The notes beneath the pieces are model-generated. The model made no database searches, had not been told where the DNA came from, and saw nothing but the letters and a program-made list of their open reading frames with translations. A stretch of 64,000 nucleotides of DNA, from assembly GCF_900105195.1 (NCBI RefSeq), contig NZ_FNRX01000002.1, positions 1,116,001 through 1,180,000 on the forward strand, written 5' to 3'. A program made the position numbers and the translations under genes. This stretch comes from Rhodococcus pyridinivorans (GTDB taxonomy: Bacteria > Actinomycetota > Actinomycetes > Mycobacteriales > Mycobacteriaceae). Every line of letters begins with the position of its first letter. Positions within the stretch are counted from its first letter, which is position 1. Positions 32,730 to 41,810 of the stretch are shown in pieces.

Positions 32730-33851
32730 TCAGGAGATCTCGATCCGGAGGATGCGGTCGTCGTCGTCGGTCGGGCTGCCGCGACCGTCCCGATTGGACG
32801 TCGTCAGCCACAGTGAGCCGTCCGGCGCGGCGACGACGGTCCGCAATCGTCCGTACTCGCCGACGAAGAAGTCGGTCGCGGTGACTGCGGTGTCCTGCAC
32901 ATCAGTATCCGGGATATCGATGCGCCAGAGGCGTTCTCCGCGCAGGCCTGCCATCCACAGGCTGCCGTCGAACCATGCCAGGCCCGACGGCGACGCCTGC
33001 GAGACCGGCCAGGTGAGGACCGGATCGACGAATTCGCCGGAGCCCCCTGCCCCTTCGGTCACGGGCCAGCCGTAGTTCGCACCGGCCGTCACGAGATTCA
33101 GCTCGTCGACGTCGTTCTGCCCGAACTCCGACGCCCACAACCGTCCCCGGTCGTCGAATGCGAGTCCCTGCACGTTGCGGTGACCGAGCGAGTACACCGG
33201 CGACGCCGGATCTGGGTTGTCGGGCGCGGGTTCGCCGTCGCCGGTGATGCGAAGAATCTTGCCGCCGAGTGATTCCGGATCCTGGGCGAGTTCGCGCTCG
33301 CCCGCCTCGCCGGTCGCGACGTACAGCATCCCGTCGGGACCGAAGATCATCCGCCCGCCGTCGTGGATCCGTCCGGCCGGGATACCGTCGAGGATCACCT
33401 CCGGTTCGGCGAGCGTGGTGCCGTCGAAAACGGCTCGGAGTACCCGGTTGTCGCTGCCGGTTGTCACGTACAGGTACACGAAGCGGTCGGTGTCGAAGGT
33501 CGGCGACACCGCGATTCCCAGCAGTCCCGATTCGCCCTGCGCGAGGGTCTCTCCGACGCGACCGACCTCGCGGACCTCGCCGTCGGTGATCTCGACGATC
33601 CGGCCGGTGTTGCGCTCGGTCACCAGTGCAGAACCACCGGGAAGAAAAGCAACTCCCCACGGAGTGTCGAGACCGGACGCGACGGTGCCGGTCACGCGCG
33701 GAGTACCTGTCCCGGGCGTCGAGGGCTCGGTGACGGTACGGCTCACCCCGGCGGGACCCTCCTCGACGGACGGACTCGACGGGGACGCACATGCCCCGAG
33801 GTACACGGCTGTTGCTGCGGCGGCCAAGCCGGCGAGAAGTGTCCGCGACAT
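32730..33851 (-). CDS. PQQ-dependent sugar dehydrogenase-like lipoprotein (GDH-B/Asd type)
   Basis: A 373-residue secreted lipoprotein: signal peptide with lipobox LGAC (lipidated Cys21), a Ser/Pro/Thr-rich linker to about residue 50, then a six-bladed propeller of the glucose/sorbosone dehydrogenase family: GLDTPWGVAFLPGGSALVTER, GESGLLGIAVSPTFDTDRFVYLYVT, RIHDGGRMIFGPDGMLYVATGE, YSLGHRNVQGLAFDDRGRLWASEFG and ANYGWPVTEG. It may oxidise aldose sugars outside the membrane; many actinobacterial members have no shown PQQ activity. Converges with the MaoC gene (3 bp). Confidence 0.87.
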   Translation of the reverse strand: MSRTLLAGLAAAATAVYLGACASPSSPSVEEGPAGVSRTVTEPSTPGTGTPRVTGTVASGLDTPWGVAFLPGGSALVTERNTGRIVEITDGEVREVGRVGETLAQGESGLLGIAVSPTFDTDRFVYLYVTTGSDNRVLRAVFDGTTLAEPEVILDGIPAGRIHDGGRMIFGPDGMLYVATGEAGERELAQDPESLGGKILRITGDGEPAPDNPDPASPVYSLGHRNVQGLAFDDRGRLWASEFGQNDVDELNLVTAGANYGWPVTEGAGGSGEFVDPVLTWPVSQASPSGLAWFDGSLWMAGLRGERLWRIDIPDTDVQDTAVTATDFFVGEYGRLRTVVAAPDGSLWLTTSNRDGRGSPTDDDDRILRIEIS

Positions 33852-33907
33852 GGGTCGATCCTCTCTTACCGAGGTCCGTTCCGTCGGCGAATTCCCGGCG
33901 CTCGGAG

Positions 33908-34345
33908 TCAGGACGAGAACGCGAGCCGGACCTGGGTCTTGCCGAGCACCCGCCGGTCGTCGACGGATACGGTGATATCGATCCGTGCGGTGCGCTCCGC
34001 CTCGTCGAGGTGGCCGACCTTCGCAGACACCGACAGGACGGCACCGTGCATCGGGTCGACCACAACGGGTCGCGTGAACCGTGTCTCGTAGGAGACGACC
34101 ACGGTGGGATCGCCGAGCCGTTCCGTGAGGGTCTGCAGGGCGAGGGCTGCGGTGAGCATTCCCTGGCAGAGCACGCCGGGGAGCCCTTCGCCGGCTGCGA
34201 CGACGTCGTCGTAGTGGATCGGGTTGAAGTCGCCCGAGGCACCGGCGTAGCGGACCAGATCGCTGCGGGTCACCGTCAGTTCGGTCTTCGCGATGACCGC
34301 ACCGACCTCGAGTTCGTCGAATCGTATTGCGGTGCCGAGTGTCAT
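33908..34345 (-). CDS. MaoC-like dehydratase, HadB-like
   Basis: A 145-residue hotdog protein with the catalytic dyad region YAGASGDFNPIHYDDVVAA, and GVLCQGMLTAALALQTL. ATG 34345 overlaps the stop of the preceding gene (ATGA), so the two are made together. The pair looks like the HadA-HadB heterodimer of (R)-3-hydroxyacyl dehydratases in mycolic-acid-type FAS-II. Here it is outside any FAS-II context, so it may be a catabolic or secondary pair. Confidence 0.85.
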   Translation of the reverse strand: MTLGTAIRFDELEVGAVIAKTELTVTRSDLVRYAGASGDFNPIHYDDVVAAGEGLPGVLCQGMLTAALALQTLTERLGDPTVVVSYETRFTRPVVVDPMHGAVLSVSAKVGHLDEAERTARIDITVSVDDRRVLGKTQVRLAFSS

Positions 34346-34788
34346 GCGTCGTCTCCTCGGTGAAGCAGTGTCGAAGTGACTACCGCGACCAGATCGTCCG
34401 TGTCGTCCCGGATCTCGCAGATCGTGGACAGGATGTGGTTGCCGGCGCGTTCGGTGACCTCCGTGATGGTGAGCGTCGCGGTCAAATCGTCGCCGGCCAC
34501 GATCGGGCGCCGGTGCTCGACCTTCTCCGACCCGTGCACCACCCGGTGCAGCTCGAGACCGGTACCCGGCGTCTCCAGAAGCTGTGTCACCGACGGACTC
34601 TGGACGACGGTGGTGAAGGTCGTAGGAGCCACGACATCAGGGAAGCCGGCGGCCCGGGCTGCCTCCGGGTCGAGATGGATCGGATGCGTCGATCGGACGG
34701 CGCGGGCGAATTCCCGGATCTTCTCCCGGCCGACGAGATAGGACGTCGGCGGAAAGATGCGTCCGGCAAGGTCGGGGTTCAGCGGCAT
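34342..34788 (-). CDS. FAS1-type dehydratase/MaoC N-terminal domain protein, HadA-like
   Basis: A 148-residue hotdog subunit: LAGRIFPPTSYLVGREKIREFARAV and FPDVVAPTTFTTVVQSP are the conserved substrate-binding stretches of HadA/HadC-like subunits. It lacks the D-x-N-x-x-H catalytic motif present in its partner, which is normal for this subunit. ATG 34788 is preferred to the adjoining upstream TTG. Translationally coupled to the catalytic subunit. Confidence 0.84.
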   Translation of the reverse strand: MPLNPDLAGRIFPPTSYLVGREKIREFARAVRSTHPIHLDPEAARAAGFPDVVAPTTFTTVVQSPSVTQLLETPGTGLELHRVVHGSEKVEHRRPIVAGDDLTATLTITEVTERAGNHILSTICEIRDDTDDLVAVVTSTLLHRGDDA

Positions 34789-34880
34789 CAACGCAGCGTA
34801 GCGACGTACGGGGAGGATCGGTGTCGTGTTCGTGACCTACACGCCGAATTCGAGGTGATCGTGTGGGGACCGTCTCGGGA

Positions 34881-35942
34881 TCACGTGTTGCACCCTCGTG
34901 CCGCGACCTTCCATCGCTCGACTACCGCGTCGCCGGAGACCGTGATCAACTCGTCCGCGAGGTTCACGGCATTGCACACGTGGTTGGGGATCACCCGCAC
35001 CCTGTCGCCGAGTTGTGGGCGGGTCGATGCCTCCGGCCACTGCACCGTCGCGTGATGCTCCGACAGTGCGGTGATGCGCGCGTCCGGTTCCCCGAGGATG
35101 CGTCCGTACCCCGTGGCCCACGCGGCTCGATCGGCGCCGAGCGCCTTGGAACCGGCATCGAGCACGATCACCTCGTCGCGAGCGGAAACGACGGTCGCCA
35201 GGGCGGTCAGCGCGATGTCGGATTCGCTCACCGCGCCGAGTTCGAGTTGCTGCGCATCACCGAAGACGTACACGCCGGGACGCAACTCGGTTGCAACCGT
35301 GGGCACGTCGAGATGTGCCGTGGGGGAGGAACCCCCACTGATCACGGTCGGCTCGATCCCCGCTGCTCGTAGCGACGCCGCTGCTGCCGCCAGTGCGTCG
35401 GCTTCCTCCCGTGCTGCGCTGTCGGGCGCGTCGGGTGCGTACGAGTGGCCGGGGAAGGTGAAGACGCCGCGCACGTCGAGGCCCGCCTCGCGGGCCGCCG
35501 ACGCCACGGTTCCGGCCTGTTCGGGCAACACGCCGGTGCGGTGGTGCCCGCTGTCGATCTCGACGAGCACCCCGATCGCGGTGCCGGCGTGCTCGACGAA
35601 TTGCCGGGCTCCGGTCGCGGAATCGATCCCGACCGTCAGGCGCACCCGGTCGGTCAACGCGCGCAGCCGTGCACCGCGGGCAGCGTCGACCCACAGCGGG
35701 TACGCGACGAACAGGTCGTCGAAGCCCTCGTCGGCGAAGACTTCGGCTTCGGAGACGGTCGCGACCGTCAGGCCGCGGGCTCCCGCACCGAGCTGGCGTC
35801 GTCCGATCTCGGAGCACTTGTGCGTCTTCGCGTGGGGTCGCAGCGACAGGCCTCGTGAGGCGGCGGACTGCGCCATCCGCGCGATGTTGCGGTCGAGGAT
35901 GTCGCGGTCGACGAGCAGTGCCGGGGTGATGTCGAGGTCCAT
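34881..35942 (-). CDS. PLP-dependent D-serine dehydratase-like / D-threonine aldolase-family protein
   Basis: A 353-residue alanine-racemase-fold enzyme: DITPALLVDRDILDRNIARM, the PLP Lys39 in RPHAKTHK, ISGGSSPTAHL, ELRPGVYVFGDAQQ, and the C-terminal metal motif IPNHVCNAVNL. The H-x-C pair corresponds to the zinc ligands of Dsd1-type D-serine dehydratases, whereas D-threonine aldolases have H-x-D, so I favour D-serine dehydratase-like. It is divergent from an N-acyl-D-amino-acid deacylase-like gene, supporting a role in D-amino-acid breakdown. Confidence 0.82.
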   Translation of the reverse strand: MDLDITPALLVDRDILDRNIARMAQSAASRGLSLRPHAKTHKCSEIGRRQLGAGARGLTVATVSEAEVFADEGFDDLFVAYPLWVDAARGARLRALTDRVRLTVGIDSATGARQFVEHAGTAIGVLVEIDSGHHRTGVLPEQAGTVASAAREAGLDVRGVFTFPGHSYAPDAPDSAAREEADALAAAAASLRAAGIEPTVISGGSSPTAHLDVPTVATELRPGVYVFGDAQQLELGAVSESDIALTALATVVSARDEVIVLDAGSKALGADRAAWATGYGRILGEPDARITALSEHHATVQWPEASTRPQLGDRVRVIPNHVCNAVNLADELITVSGDAVVERWKVAARGCNT

Positions 35943-36013
35943 GGCCGAACCGTAGACCGTCGGAACCGGGAATTTAGAGAGTGCGCGGCCTCTTTTTCAT
36001 GTACCCTCGCGCC

Positions 36014-37834
36014 ATGAGTGGTGTGGATCACAATTACGGGGATTTCGATGTCATCGTCCGAGGTGGTCTCTGGTTCGACGGGACGGGCGCACCCGGCGTC
36101 GTCCGCAACCTCGGTATCCGCGACGGAGTCGTCGTCACCGCGACCTCCGACGACCTTCCTGCCAGCCCGAACACCGAGGTCGTCGACGCGCACGGCCGCT
36201 GGGTGATGCCGGGCTTCGTCGACACCCACACCCACTACGACGCCGAAGTGCTCGTGGGTCCGGGTCTGTCCGAGTCGGTGCGGCACGGCGTCACGACCGT
36301 GCTCATGGGCAACTGCTCGATCTCGACGGTCTTCGTGCCGCCGGTCGACGCTGCCGACCTGTTCAGTCGCGTCGAAGCACTCCCGCGCGAGCACGTCCTC
36401 TCAGCCCTCGAGAAGTCCAAGACGTGGAGCACGCCCCGCGAATACATCGAGGCGCTGAACAAGCTTCCGCTCGGCCCGAACGTGACGGCCTTCGTGGGAC
36501 ATTCGGACGTCCGCGCGTCGGTGATGGGGCTCGGACGCTCTACCGAGTCGGCGAACCGACCGACCCGGGCCGAACTCGCCGAGATCGACGCCCGCATCGA
36601 GGACGCCCTCGACGCGGGCTTCCTCGGCGTGTCGACGATGACGAACCCGTGGGACAAGATGGACGGCGACCGCTATCGCTCGCGCACCCTGCCGTCGACC
36701 CACGCGTCGTGGTCGGAATTCCGCCGCCTGCACAAGATCCTGCGCCGACGCGGTCGCACCCTGCAGGCCGTGCCGAACCTCAACACCAAGTACGACGTCG
36801 TGTTCTTCGCCCTCGCCGGCACGGGCATCGGGCGCAAGCCGATGAAGACGTCGGTGCTCGCAGCGGCCGACACGAAGGCCGAACGGTGGGTCAACCGCAT
36901 CTTCGGTCCGATTGCATTCGCGGCCAACCGGATCGGCAAGGGTGCCTTCCGCTGGCAACACCTGCCCACGACCTTCGAGGTGTACTCCGACGGCATCGAC
37001 CTCGTCGTCTTCGAGGAGTTCGGATCAGGCCGTGCCGCACTGCATCTGCAGGACGAACTCGTCCGCAACGACCTGCTGCGCGACGAGGCCTACCGCCGCT
37101 GGTTCCGGCAGGACTTCGAGAAGAAGTTCTCACCGCGCGTGTGGCACCGCGATTTCGACGACACCCGGATCGTCGAATGTCCCGACGCCTCGCTCGTCGG
37201 CCGGTCGATCGGCGACGTCGCGCGCGAGAGGAAGCTGCATCCTGTCGACACCTTCCTCGACCTCGTCGTCGAGTACGGCAGGAAGTTCCGGTGGCACACC
37301 GTGATCGCCAACGACCGAAGCAAGGTCGCCGACCGGCTCATCCGCACGCCCGGCGTCACCGTCGGGTTCTCGGACGCCGGCGCCCACCTGCGGAACATGG
37401 CCTTCTACAACTTCGCGATCTGCCTGCTCCGCCGCGTCCACGACGCCGAGAAGGCGGGCAGGCCGTTCCTCCCGCTGCCCGAAGCCGTCCACAAGCTCAC
37501 CGGCGAACTCGGTGACTTCTACGGAATCGACGCCGGCCACCTGCGGGTGGGCGACCGCGCCGACTTCGTCGTCGTCGATCCTGCCGGACTGAACGCCGAC
37601 GTCGATGCCTATCACGAGTCGCCGCTCGAGGAGTTCGGCGGAATCCGCCGCATGGTCAACCGCAATGACCGCGCGGTGACGGCGACGGCGGTCGCCGGCC
37701 GGGTGGTCTTCCGCGACGGCGAGTTCGTGCCCGGTTACGGACATACCGTCGGCACCGGCCGGTTCCTGCGCGCCGGGGTGGAGGAGCGCGGACCCGCGCC
37801 GATGCGCATCTCGGCGGGTGAGCCCGTCGCGTGA
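36014..37834 (+). CDS. Amidohydrolase, N-acyl-D-amino-acid deacylase-like
   Basis: A 606-residue metal hydrolase of the D-aminoacylase family: IVRGGLWFDGTGAPG at the start, the metal motif GFVDTHTHYDAEVL (H-x-H), FVGHSDVRASVMG, VGFSDAGAHLRNMAFYNF with a metal-ligand Asp, and the closing beta-domain GHLRVGDRADFVVVDP. Such enzymes release D-amino acids from N-acyl-D-amino acids. At about 600 residues it is longer than the about 480-residue Alcaligenes D-aminoacylases and resembles the long actinobacterial form. ATG 36014 chosen; GTG 35981 is possible. It overlaps the TetR start (GTGA). Confidence 0.86.
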   Translation: MSGVDHNYGDFDVIVRGGLWFDGTGAPGVVRNLGIRDGVVVTATSDDLPASPNTEVVDAHGRWVMPGFVDTHTHYDAEVLVGPGLSESVRHGVTTVLMGNCSISTVFVPPVDAADLFSRVEALPREHVLSALEKSKTWSTPREYIEALNKLPLGPNVTAFVGHSDVRASVMGLGRSTESANRPTRAELAEIDARIEDALDAGFLGVSTMTNPWDKMDGDRYRSRTLPSTHASWSEFRRLHKILRRRGRTLQAVPNLNTKYDVVFFALAGTGIGRKPMKTSVLAAADTKAERWVNRIFGPIAFAANRIGKGAFRWQHLPTTFEVYSDGIDLVVFEEFGSGRAALHLQDELVRNDLLRDEAYRRWFRQDFEKKFSPRVWHRDFDDTRIVECPDASLVGRSIGDVARERKLHPVDTFLDLVVEYGRKFRWHTVIANDRSKVADRLIRTPGVTVGFSDAGAHLRNMAFYNFAICLLRRVHDAEKAGRPFLPLPEAVHKLTGELGDFYGIDAGHLRVGDRADFVVVDPAGLNADVDAYHESPLEEFGGIRRMVNRNDRAVTATAVAGRVVFRDGEFVPGYGHTVGTGRFLRAGVEERGPAPMRISAGEPVA

Positions 37835-38472
37835 GTGCATCCGTAGTACGCCGTACCCAGCAGGAGCGCAGGGAGGAGACGATCGGCCGCATCCTCGACG
37901 CGACCATCACTGCCCTCGCCGAGCTCGGTTGTACCGCGACCACGATCGGTGAGGTGTGCCGGCGTTCGGGGGTGTCGTCGGGTGGGGTGTTCCGGCACTT
38001 CCCCACGCGACTCGACCTGATGATCGCGGCGGCCGACGCCGTCCGGGAACGCCAGTTCGCGAACTTCGAAGCGGGTCTCGCGGCGCTCGGTGACGAGCAC
38101 GCGGACATCTCCGAGTCGCTGCGGGTGTGCCTCGAACTGCTGCGCACCGCCTGCCGGGCCCCGATGAACGCAGCCTGGTACGAACTGCTCGGCGCGGCGC
38201 GCACCGACCCGGCGTTGCGGGAGCATCTAACGCCGATGGCCGAGCGCTACCACGCCCAGATCGTCGATCTCGGCAGGTCGCTGCCTGTCGCGGCACGGTT
38301 CCCGGCCGACGTCTTCGACACCCTCCTGCTGTCGCTCGTGCACATGTTCGACGGCGAAGCGCTGGCGTCGACGGTGCATCCGCAGCCGGAACTCGAGGTG
38401 CGACGGATCGAACTGATGGCCCGGATGTTGGCGCTCGTCACATCTGACATAAGTTCGAATAATGAGCAATAG
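37831..38472 (+). CDS. TetR-family transcriptional regulator
   Basis: 213 residues; HTH at about 20-65 (RILDATITALAELGCTATTIGEVCRRSGVSSGGVFRHFPTRLDLM). GTG start overlapping the amidohydrolase stop; its own 3' end overlaps the next gene by 11 bp. It likely controls this D-amino-acid/hydrolase operon. No obvious operator was recognised in the short divergent region 35943-36013. Confidence 0.87.
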   Translation: MSASVVRRTQQERREETIGRILDATITALAELGCTATTIGEVCRRSGVSSGGVFRHFPTRLDLMIAAADAVRERQFANFEAGLAALGDEHADISESLRVCLELLRTACRAPMNAAWYELLGAARTDPALREHLTPMAERYHAQIVDLGRSLPVAARFPADVFDTLLLSLVHMFDGEALASTVHPQPELEVRRIELMARMLALVTSDISSNNEQ

Positions 38473-39334
38473 TGGATCTGCTCCTCAGTGGTTCGTCGAC
38501 GCCCTGGCCACGCCCGTCGAGACCGGGAAGGTCGAGGCAGCCGGTGCGACCATCGCCTACCGGGCGTGGGGCGAATCCGGTCTGCCGGGCATCGTGCTGG
38601 TCCACGGCGGCATGGCGCATTCGGGGTGGTGGGACCACATCGGCCCGCAGCTTGCCGCCGGACGTCGTGTCGTCGCGCTCGATCTGAGCGGTCACGGCGA
38701 CAGTGACCACCGCGAGCACTACACCCTGGAAGCGTGGTCCGCGGAGGTCGTCGCTGCGGCCCGCGCCGGCGGTATCAGCGGTCCACCGGTCCTCATCGGT
38801 CACAGCATGGGCGGGATCGTCTCGTTCGCCGCCTCACATCTCCACGGCGACGAACTCGCCGGTGTGGTGATCATCGATTCGCCGATCCGCGACATGACGC
38901 CCGAGGAACTCGAGATGCGCGCGAAGGCCGTCGCGAACGCCGGACCGCCGAAGGTGTACGCCGCGGCGGAGGACGCCGTCGCCCGATTCCGCCTCGTGCC
39001 GCCGCAGGACGACGCCGAACCCTACGTGCTCGAGCACATCGCCCGCGGATCGCTGAAGCAGGTCGACGGCGGCTGGTCGTGGAAATTCGACAATCTCCGC
39101 ATGGGACGTGAGGGGCGCCGTAGCCTCGAGGCGATGAGTCCGGGATGCGCCGTCGCCTACTTCCGCTGCGAACGCGGCATCATCGACGACGCGCTCTACG
39201 GGCGGATGGTCGACAATCTGGGTCCTGATGCGTTGTTGATCGATCTTCCGGCCTCGGGCCACCATCCGATGATCGATCAGCCGCTGGCCGTCGTCGCCGC
39301 AGCCCGGACGCTGCTGGCAGCCTGGGGGAGATGA
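38462..39334 (+). CDS. Alpha/beta hydrolase
   Basis: A 290-residue alpha/beta-hydrolase: oxyanion HGGMAHSGWW, Asp-rich DLSGHGDSD, nucleophile elbow GHSMGG, and a C-terminal His in SGHHPMIDQP. The triad Ser-Asp-His is complete. The start lies within the 3' end of the TetR gene. This belongs to the broad epoxide-hydrolase/lactonase-like class; substrate unknown. Confidence 0.86.
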   Translation: MSNSGSAPQWFVDALATPVETGKVEAAGATIAYRAWGESGLPGIVLVHGGMAHSGWWDHIGPQLAAGRRVVALDLSGHGDSDHREHYTLEAWSAEVVAAARAGGISGPPVLIGHSMGGIVSFAASHLHGDELAGVVIIDSPIRDMTPEELEMRAKAVANAGPPKVYAAAEDAVARFRLVPPQDDAEPYVLEHIARGSLKQVDGGWSWKFDNLRMGREGRRSLEAMSPGCAVAYFRCERGIIDDALYGRMVDNLGPDALLIDLPASGHHPMIDQPLAVVAAARTLLAAWGR

Positions 39335-39338
39335 CCGC

Positions 39339-39812
39339 ATGAATCCGCTCCGACCGGTCGCCGTCCGTATCGGAGCGTTGCCGTGGTTGCCGCGGTATTC
39401 ACAGCCGATCATCGCGGTGGACAAGACCATCCAACGGGCCACGCGCGGCAAGGTCACCCTGCTCGCGATCGCGGGACTGCCCTCGCTCGTGCTCACCGTG
39501 AAGGGCCGCAAGAGCGGGGTGTCGCGGTCCACACCGCTGCTGTGTGTGCCGCACGACGGGGGATGGCTCGTGGTGGGGTCGAACTGGGGACACCCGAAAG
39601 CCCCGTCCTGGGCGATCAACCTGCGCGCGGCCGACCAGGCGCAGGTGCTGTACGACGGGCACGAGCACGCGGTGTCGGTGCGGATCGCGGAGGGCGACGA
39701 ACGCGCGCGGCTGTGGCAGGTGCTGCTGGAGACGTGGCCGAACTACGCGCTGTACGCGAAGCGCACCGACCGGGTGCTCCCCGTCTTCGTACTGACGCCG
39801 CTCGAGTCCTGA
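39339..39812 (+). CDS. Ddn-like nitroreductase-family deazaflavin-dependent protein
   Basis: A 157-residue split-beta-barrel protein of the F420/FMN-binding Ddn family, with VTLLAIAGLPSLVLTVKGRKSGVSRSTPLLCVPHDGGWLVVGSNWGHPKAPSWAINL. The GRKSGxxR(T/S)xPL block is the F420-binding signature. Starts 4 bp after the hydrolase. Likely a hydride-transfer oxidoreductase using F420; ligand choice is inferred from family. Confidence 0.86.
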   Translation: MNPLRPVAVRIGALPWLPRYSQPIIAVDKTIQRATRGKVTLLAIAGLPSLVLTVKGRKSGVSRSTPLLCVPHDGGWLVVGSNWGHPKAPSWAINLRAADQAQVLYDGHEHAVSVRIAEGDERARLWQVLLETWPNYALYAKRTDRVLPVFVLTPLES

Positions 39813-39819
39813 TCGCAGG

Positions 39820-40641
39820 TCAGAGCGGGCGGTCGGCTTCCTCGACGCTCACCGGCCTCCGCCGTTCGCGCAGCAGGTGCCGCGCCGCCCAGTCGAGCCA
39901 GAACCCGAGGAAACCGATCACGACGATCACGGCCATGACCTGGTCGTAGGCGAGCTGGTCGCGGGCGTTGAGGATCTGGTAGCCGAGACCGGACCGCACG
40001 CCGAGCATCTCGGCGGGGACGAGCACGACCCACGCGATACCGAGACCGACCCGCAGACCGGTCTGCACCTGCGCGCGGATGGCCGGCAGGACGACGGTGG
40101 TGAGCAGTTCGAGTCGCGTCGCACCGAACGAGCGGGCCACCATCAGATAGCCCTGGTCGATGCCGTGCACACCGGCCGCCGTGTTGATGACGATCGGCCA
40201 GATCGCGGCGGCGGCGATGAGGAAGAATACGGGCTGGTGGCCGATGCCGAACAACGCCACGGCGATCGGCGCCCACGACAGCGGCGAGATCATCCGCAGG
40301 AACTGCATGATGGGCATCGTCGCGCGCTCGACCAACGGGTTGAGTCCGATCAGCAACCCGAGCGGGATGCCGAGCGTCGCGGCGATCAGCAGACCCACCA
40401 GCAACCGCCACAGGCTCGCGAGCGTGTCGGGCAGCAGGACGCCGCGTGCGAACAGGTCGACGATCGCCGGGAAGACGTACTGCGGGGCGAAGTCCCGCAC
40501 GAGCGAATCCGGCGCGACGAGCACCGTCGTCACCAGCCACCACAAGGCGATCGCGATGACGATGGCGACGGCCTGGGGGACGAGGGGCAGCTGCCGGACG
40601 GTGCGGGCCGTCTCCGGCGCCGTGCCGGTCGGGGCGCTCAC
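39820..40641 (-). CDS. ABC transporter permease, nitrate/sulfonate/taurine type
   Basis: 273 residues with six or so membrane helices and the binding-protein-dependent transport EAA-like loop VARSFGATRLELLTTVVLPAIRAQVQTGLRVGLGIAW. This is the SsuC/TauC/NrtB family. GTG 40641 overlaps the substrate-binding-protein stop (GTGA). It is the last gene of the five-gene operon reading from 44095. Confidence 0.88.
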   Translation of the reverse strand: MSAPTGTAPETARTVRQLPLVPQAVAIVIAIALWWLVTTVLVAPDSLVRDFAPQYVFPAIVDLFARGVLLPDTLASLWRLLVGLLIAATLGIPLGLLIGLNPLVERATMPIMQFLRMISPLSWAPIAVALFGIGHQPVFFLIAAAAIWPIVINTAAGVHGIDQGYLMVARSFGATRLELLTTVVLPAIRAQVQTGLRVGLGIAWVVLVPAEMLGVRSGLGYQILNARDQLAYDQVMAVIVVIGFLGFWLDWAARHLLRERRRPVSVEEADRPL

Positions 40642-41810
40642 GAAGGATCGACCTCCTCTGTGCGGGTGAGATCGGCGGGAAGGCCGAAGGCATCGGTGCC
40701 GTCGACGCGGGTGAGGGATGTGCGGACGAAGCGGTCGTCGACGAGGTCGTCGTGCACCGTCGCAGGGTCGAGACGAGAGAGGAACCGTGTGTCGCCGTCG
40801 ACGACGGTGTCGTGCATCGCCTCGATCAGTGCCGCGGTGAAGGTCGGGAAGGGGAACGGCTGGTACCCGATGCGTTGCGGCTGCCACTGCGGGTGCATCG
40901 TGCCGGCCTCGCGGTCGGGATAGGTGAGGGCCTTCGTGATCGCGGGCAATGGCTGCGGAAGGTATCCGGCGGACAACATCGCGGCCGCGGCCTGACGGTC
41001 GGCGCCGATCTGCAACTGGGCGGAGACCACCGAGTCGGTGAGGGACTGTACGGCGACGGGGTCGCGTTCGATCAGGTCCTCGTGCACGAGCAGGGCGCAG
41101 CACGCGTGGTCGCGCCACACATCACCGAGGAAACGGTGGATCCGCCCCACCCCGCGGACCTCCGCGGCGGCGTTGAACGGATCGGCGACGGTGAACGCGG
41201 CGATCGAGCCGTTCGCCAGGGCCGGGATCATGTCGGACGGACCCATCACGACGAGGCCCACGGTACGGGCGGACTTCGACGGCGCCTCCCGCACGACCGG
41301 TGTCAGTCCGTGCGCCCGCAACAGCTGTTGCAGAGCAATGTTGTGGATCGACCACCAGAACGGGATCGCCACCGTCTGACCTGCGAGATCGCTCAGGTCG
41401 GTGATGTGCGGGGCGACAGTCAGCGCCGAGCCGTTGGTGTGGTTCCAGCCGAGGATCCGCACGGAACTACCCAGGCTGTACCGCAACTGGACCGCCATGG
41501 GCATGAGCAGGTGCACGACGTCGACGCGCCGGCTGATGAAGGCTTCGGCGAGCGACGCCCAACTGCGGAAGAGCACCGGCTTCGCGGAATCGACGACGCC
41601 GGAGGGATACAGGCTCGACCCGTGCGCGACGAGCAGCGGCGCGGCGTCGGTGATCGGCAGGTAGCCGATGCGCAGTTGCCCCGTGCGATTGGCGCGGTCG
41701 GTGGTCGCGGTGCGCGCGAGGTCGATCGTGCCGGCAATACCCCCGGCTGCCGCGAGGCCGAGCGCACCGCGCATGAGGGTGCGACGGCTGAACAGACCCG
41801 GATCGGTCAT
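40638..41810 (-). CDS. ABC transporter substrate-binding protein, NrtA/TauA-like, Tat signal
   Basis: 390 residues. The N-terminus SRRTLMRGALGLAAAGGIAG is a twin-arginine signal. The mature part has the NMT1/NrtA-like fold: LRIGYLPITDAAPLLVAHG, LTVAPHITDLSDLAGQTVAIPFWWSIHNI, FTVADPFNAAAEVRG. Tat export suggests folding or cofactor/metal loading before export, as for NrtA-type proteins. The ligand (nitrate, sulfonate, nitrile or other small anion) cannot be read. ATGA overlap with the ATPase gene upstream. Confidence 0.86.
   Translation of the reverse strand: MTDPGLFSRRTLMRGALGLAAAGGIAGTIDLARTATTDRANRTGQLRIGYLPITDAAPLLVAHGSSLYPSGVVDSAKPVLFRSWASLAEAFISRRVDVVHLLMPMAVQLRYSLGSSVRILGWNHTNGSALTVAPHITDLSDLAGQTVAIPFWWSIHNIALQQLLRAHGLTPVVREAPSKSARTVGLVVMGPSDMIPALANGSIAAFTVADPFNAAAEVRGVGRIHRFLGDVWRDHACCALLVHEDLIERDPVAVQSLTDSVVSAQLQIGADRQAAAAMLSAGYLPQPLPAITKALTYPDREAGTMHPQWQPQRIGYQPFPFPTFTAALIEAMHDTVVDGDTRFLSRLDPATVHDDLVDDRFVRTSLTRVDGTDAFGLPADLTRTEEVDPS

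Noticed and set aside
34881..35942. Naming this gene D-threonine aldolase
   Set aside because: The C-terminal metal motif is H-x-C, as in D-serine dehydratase, not H-x-D.
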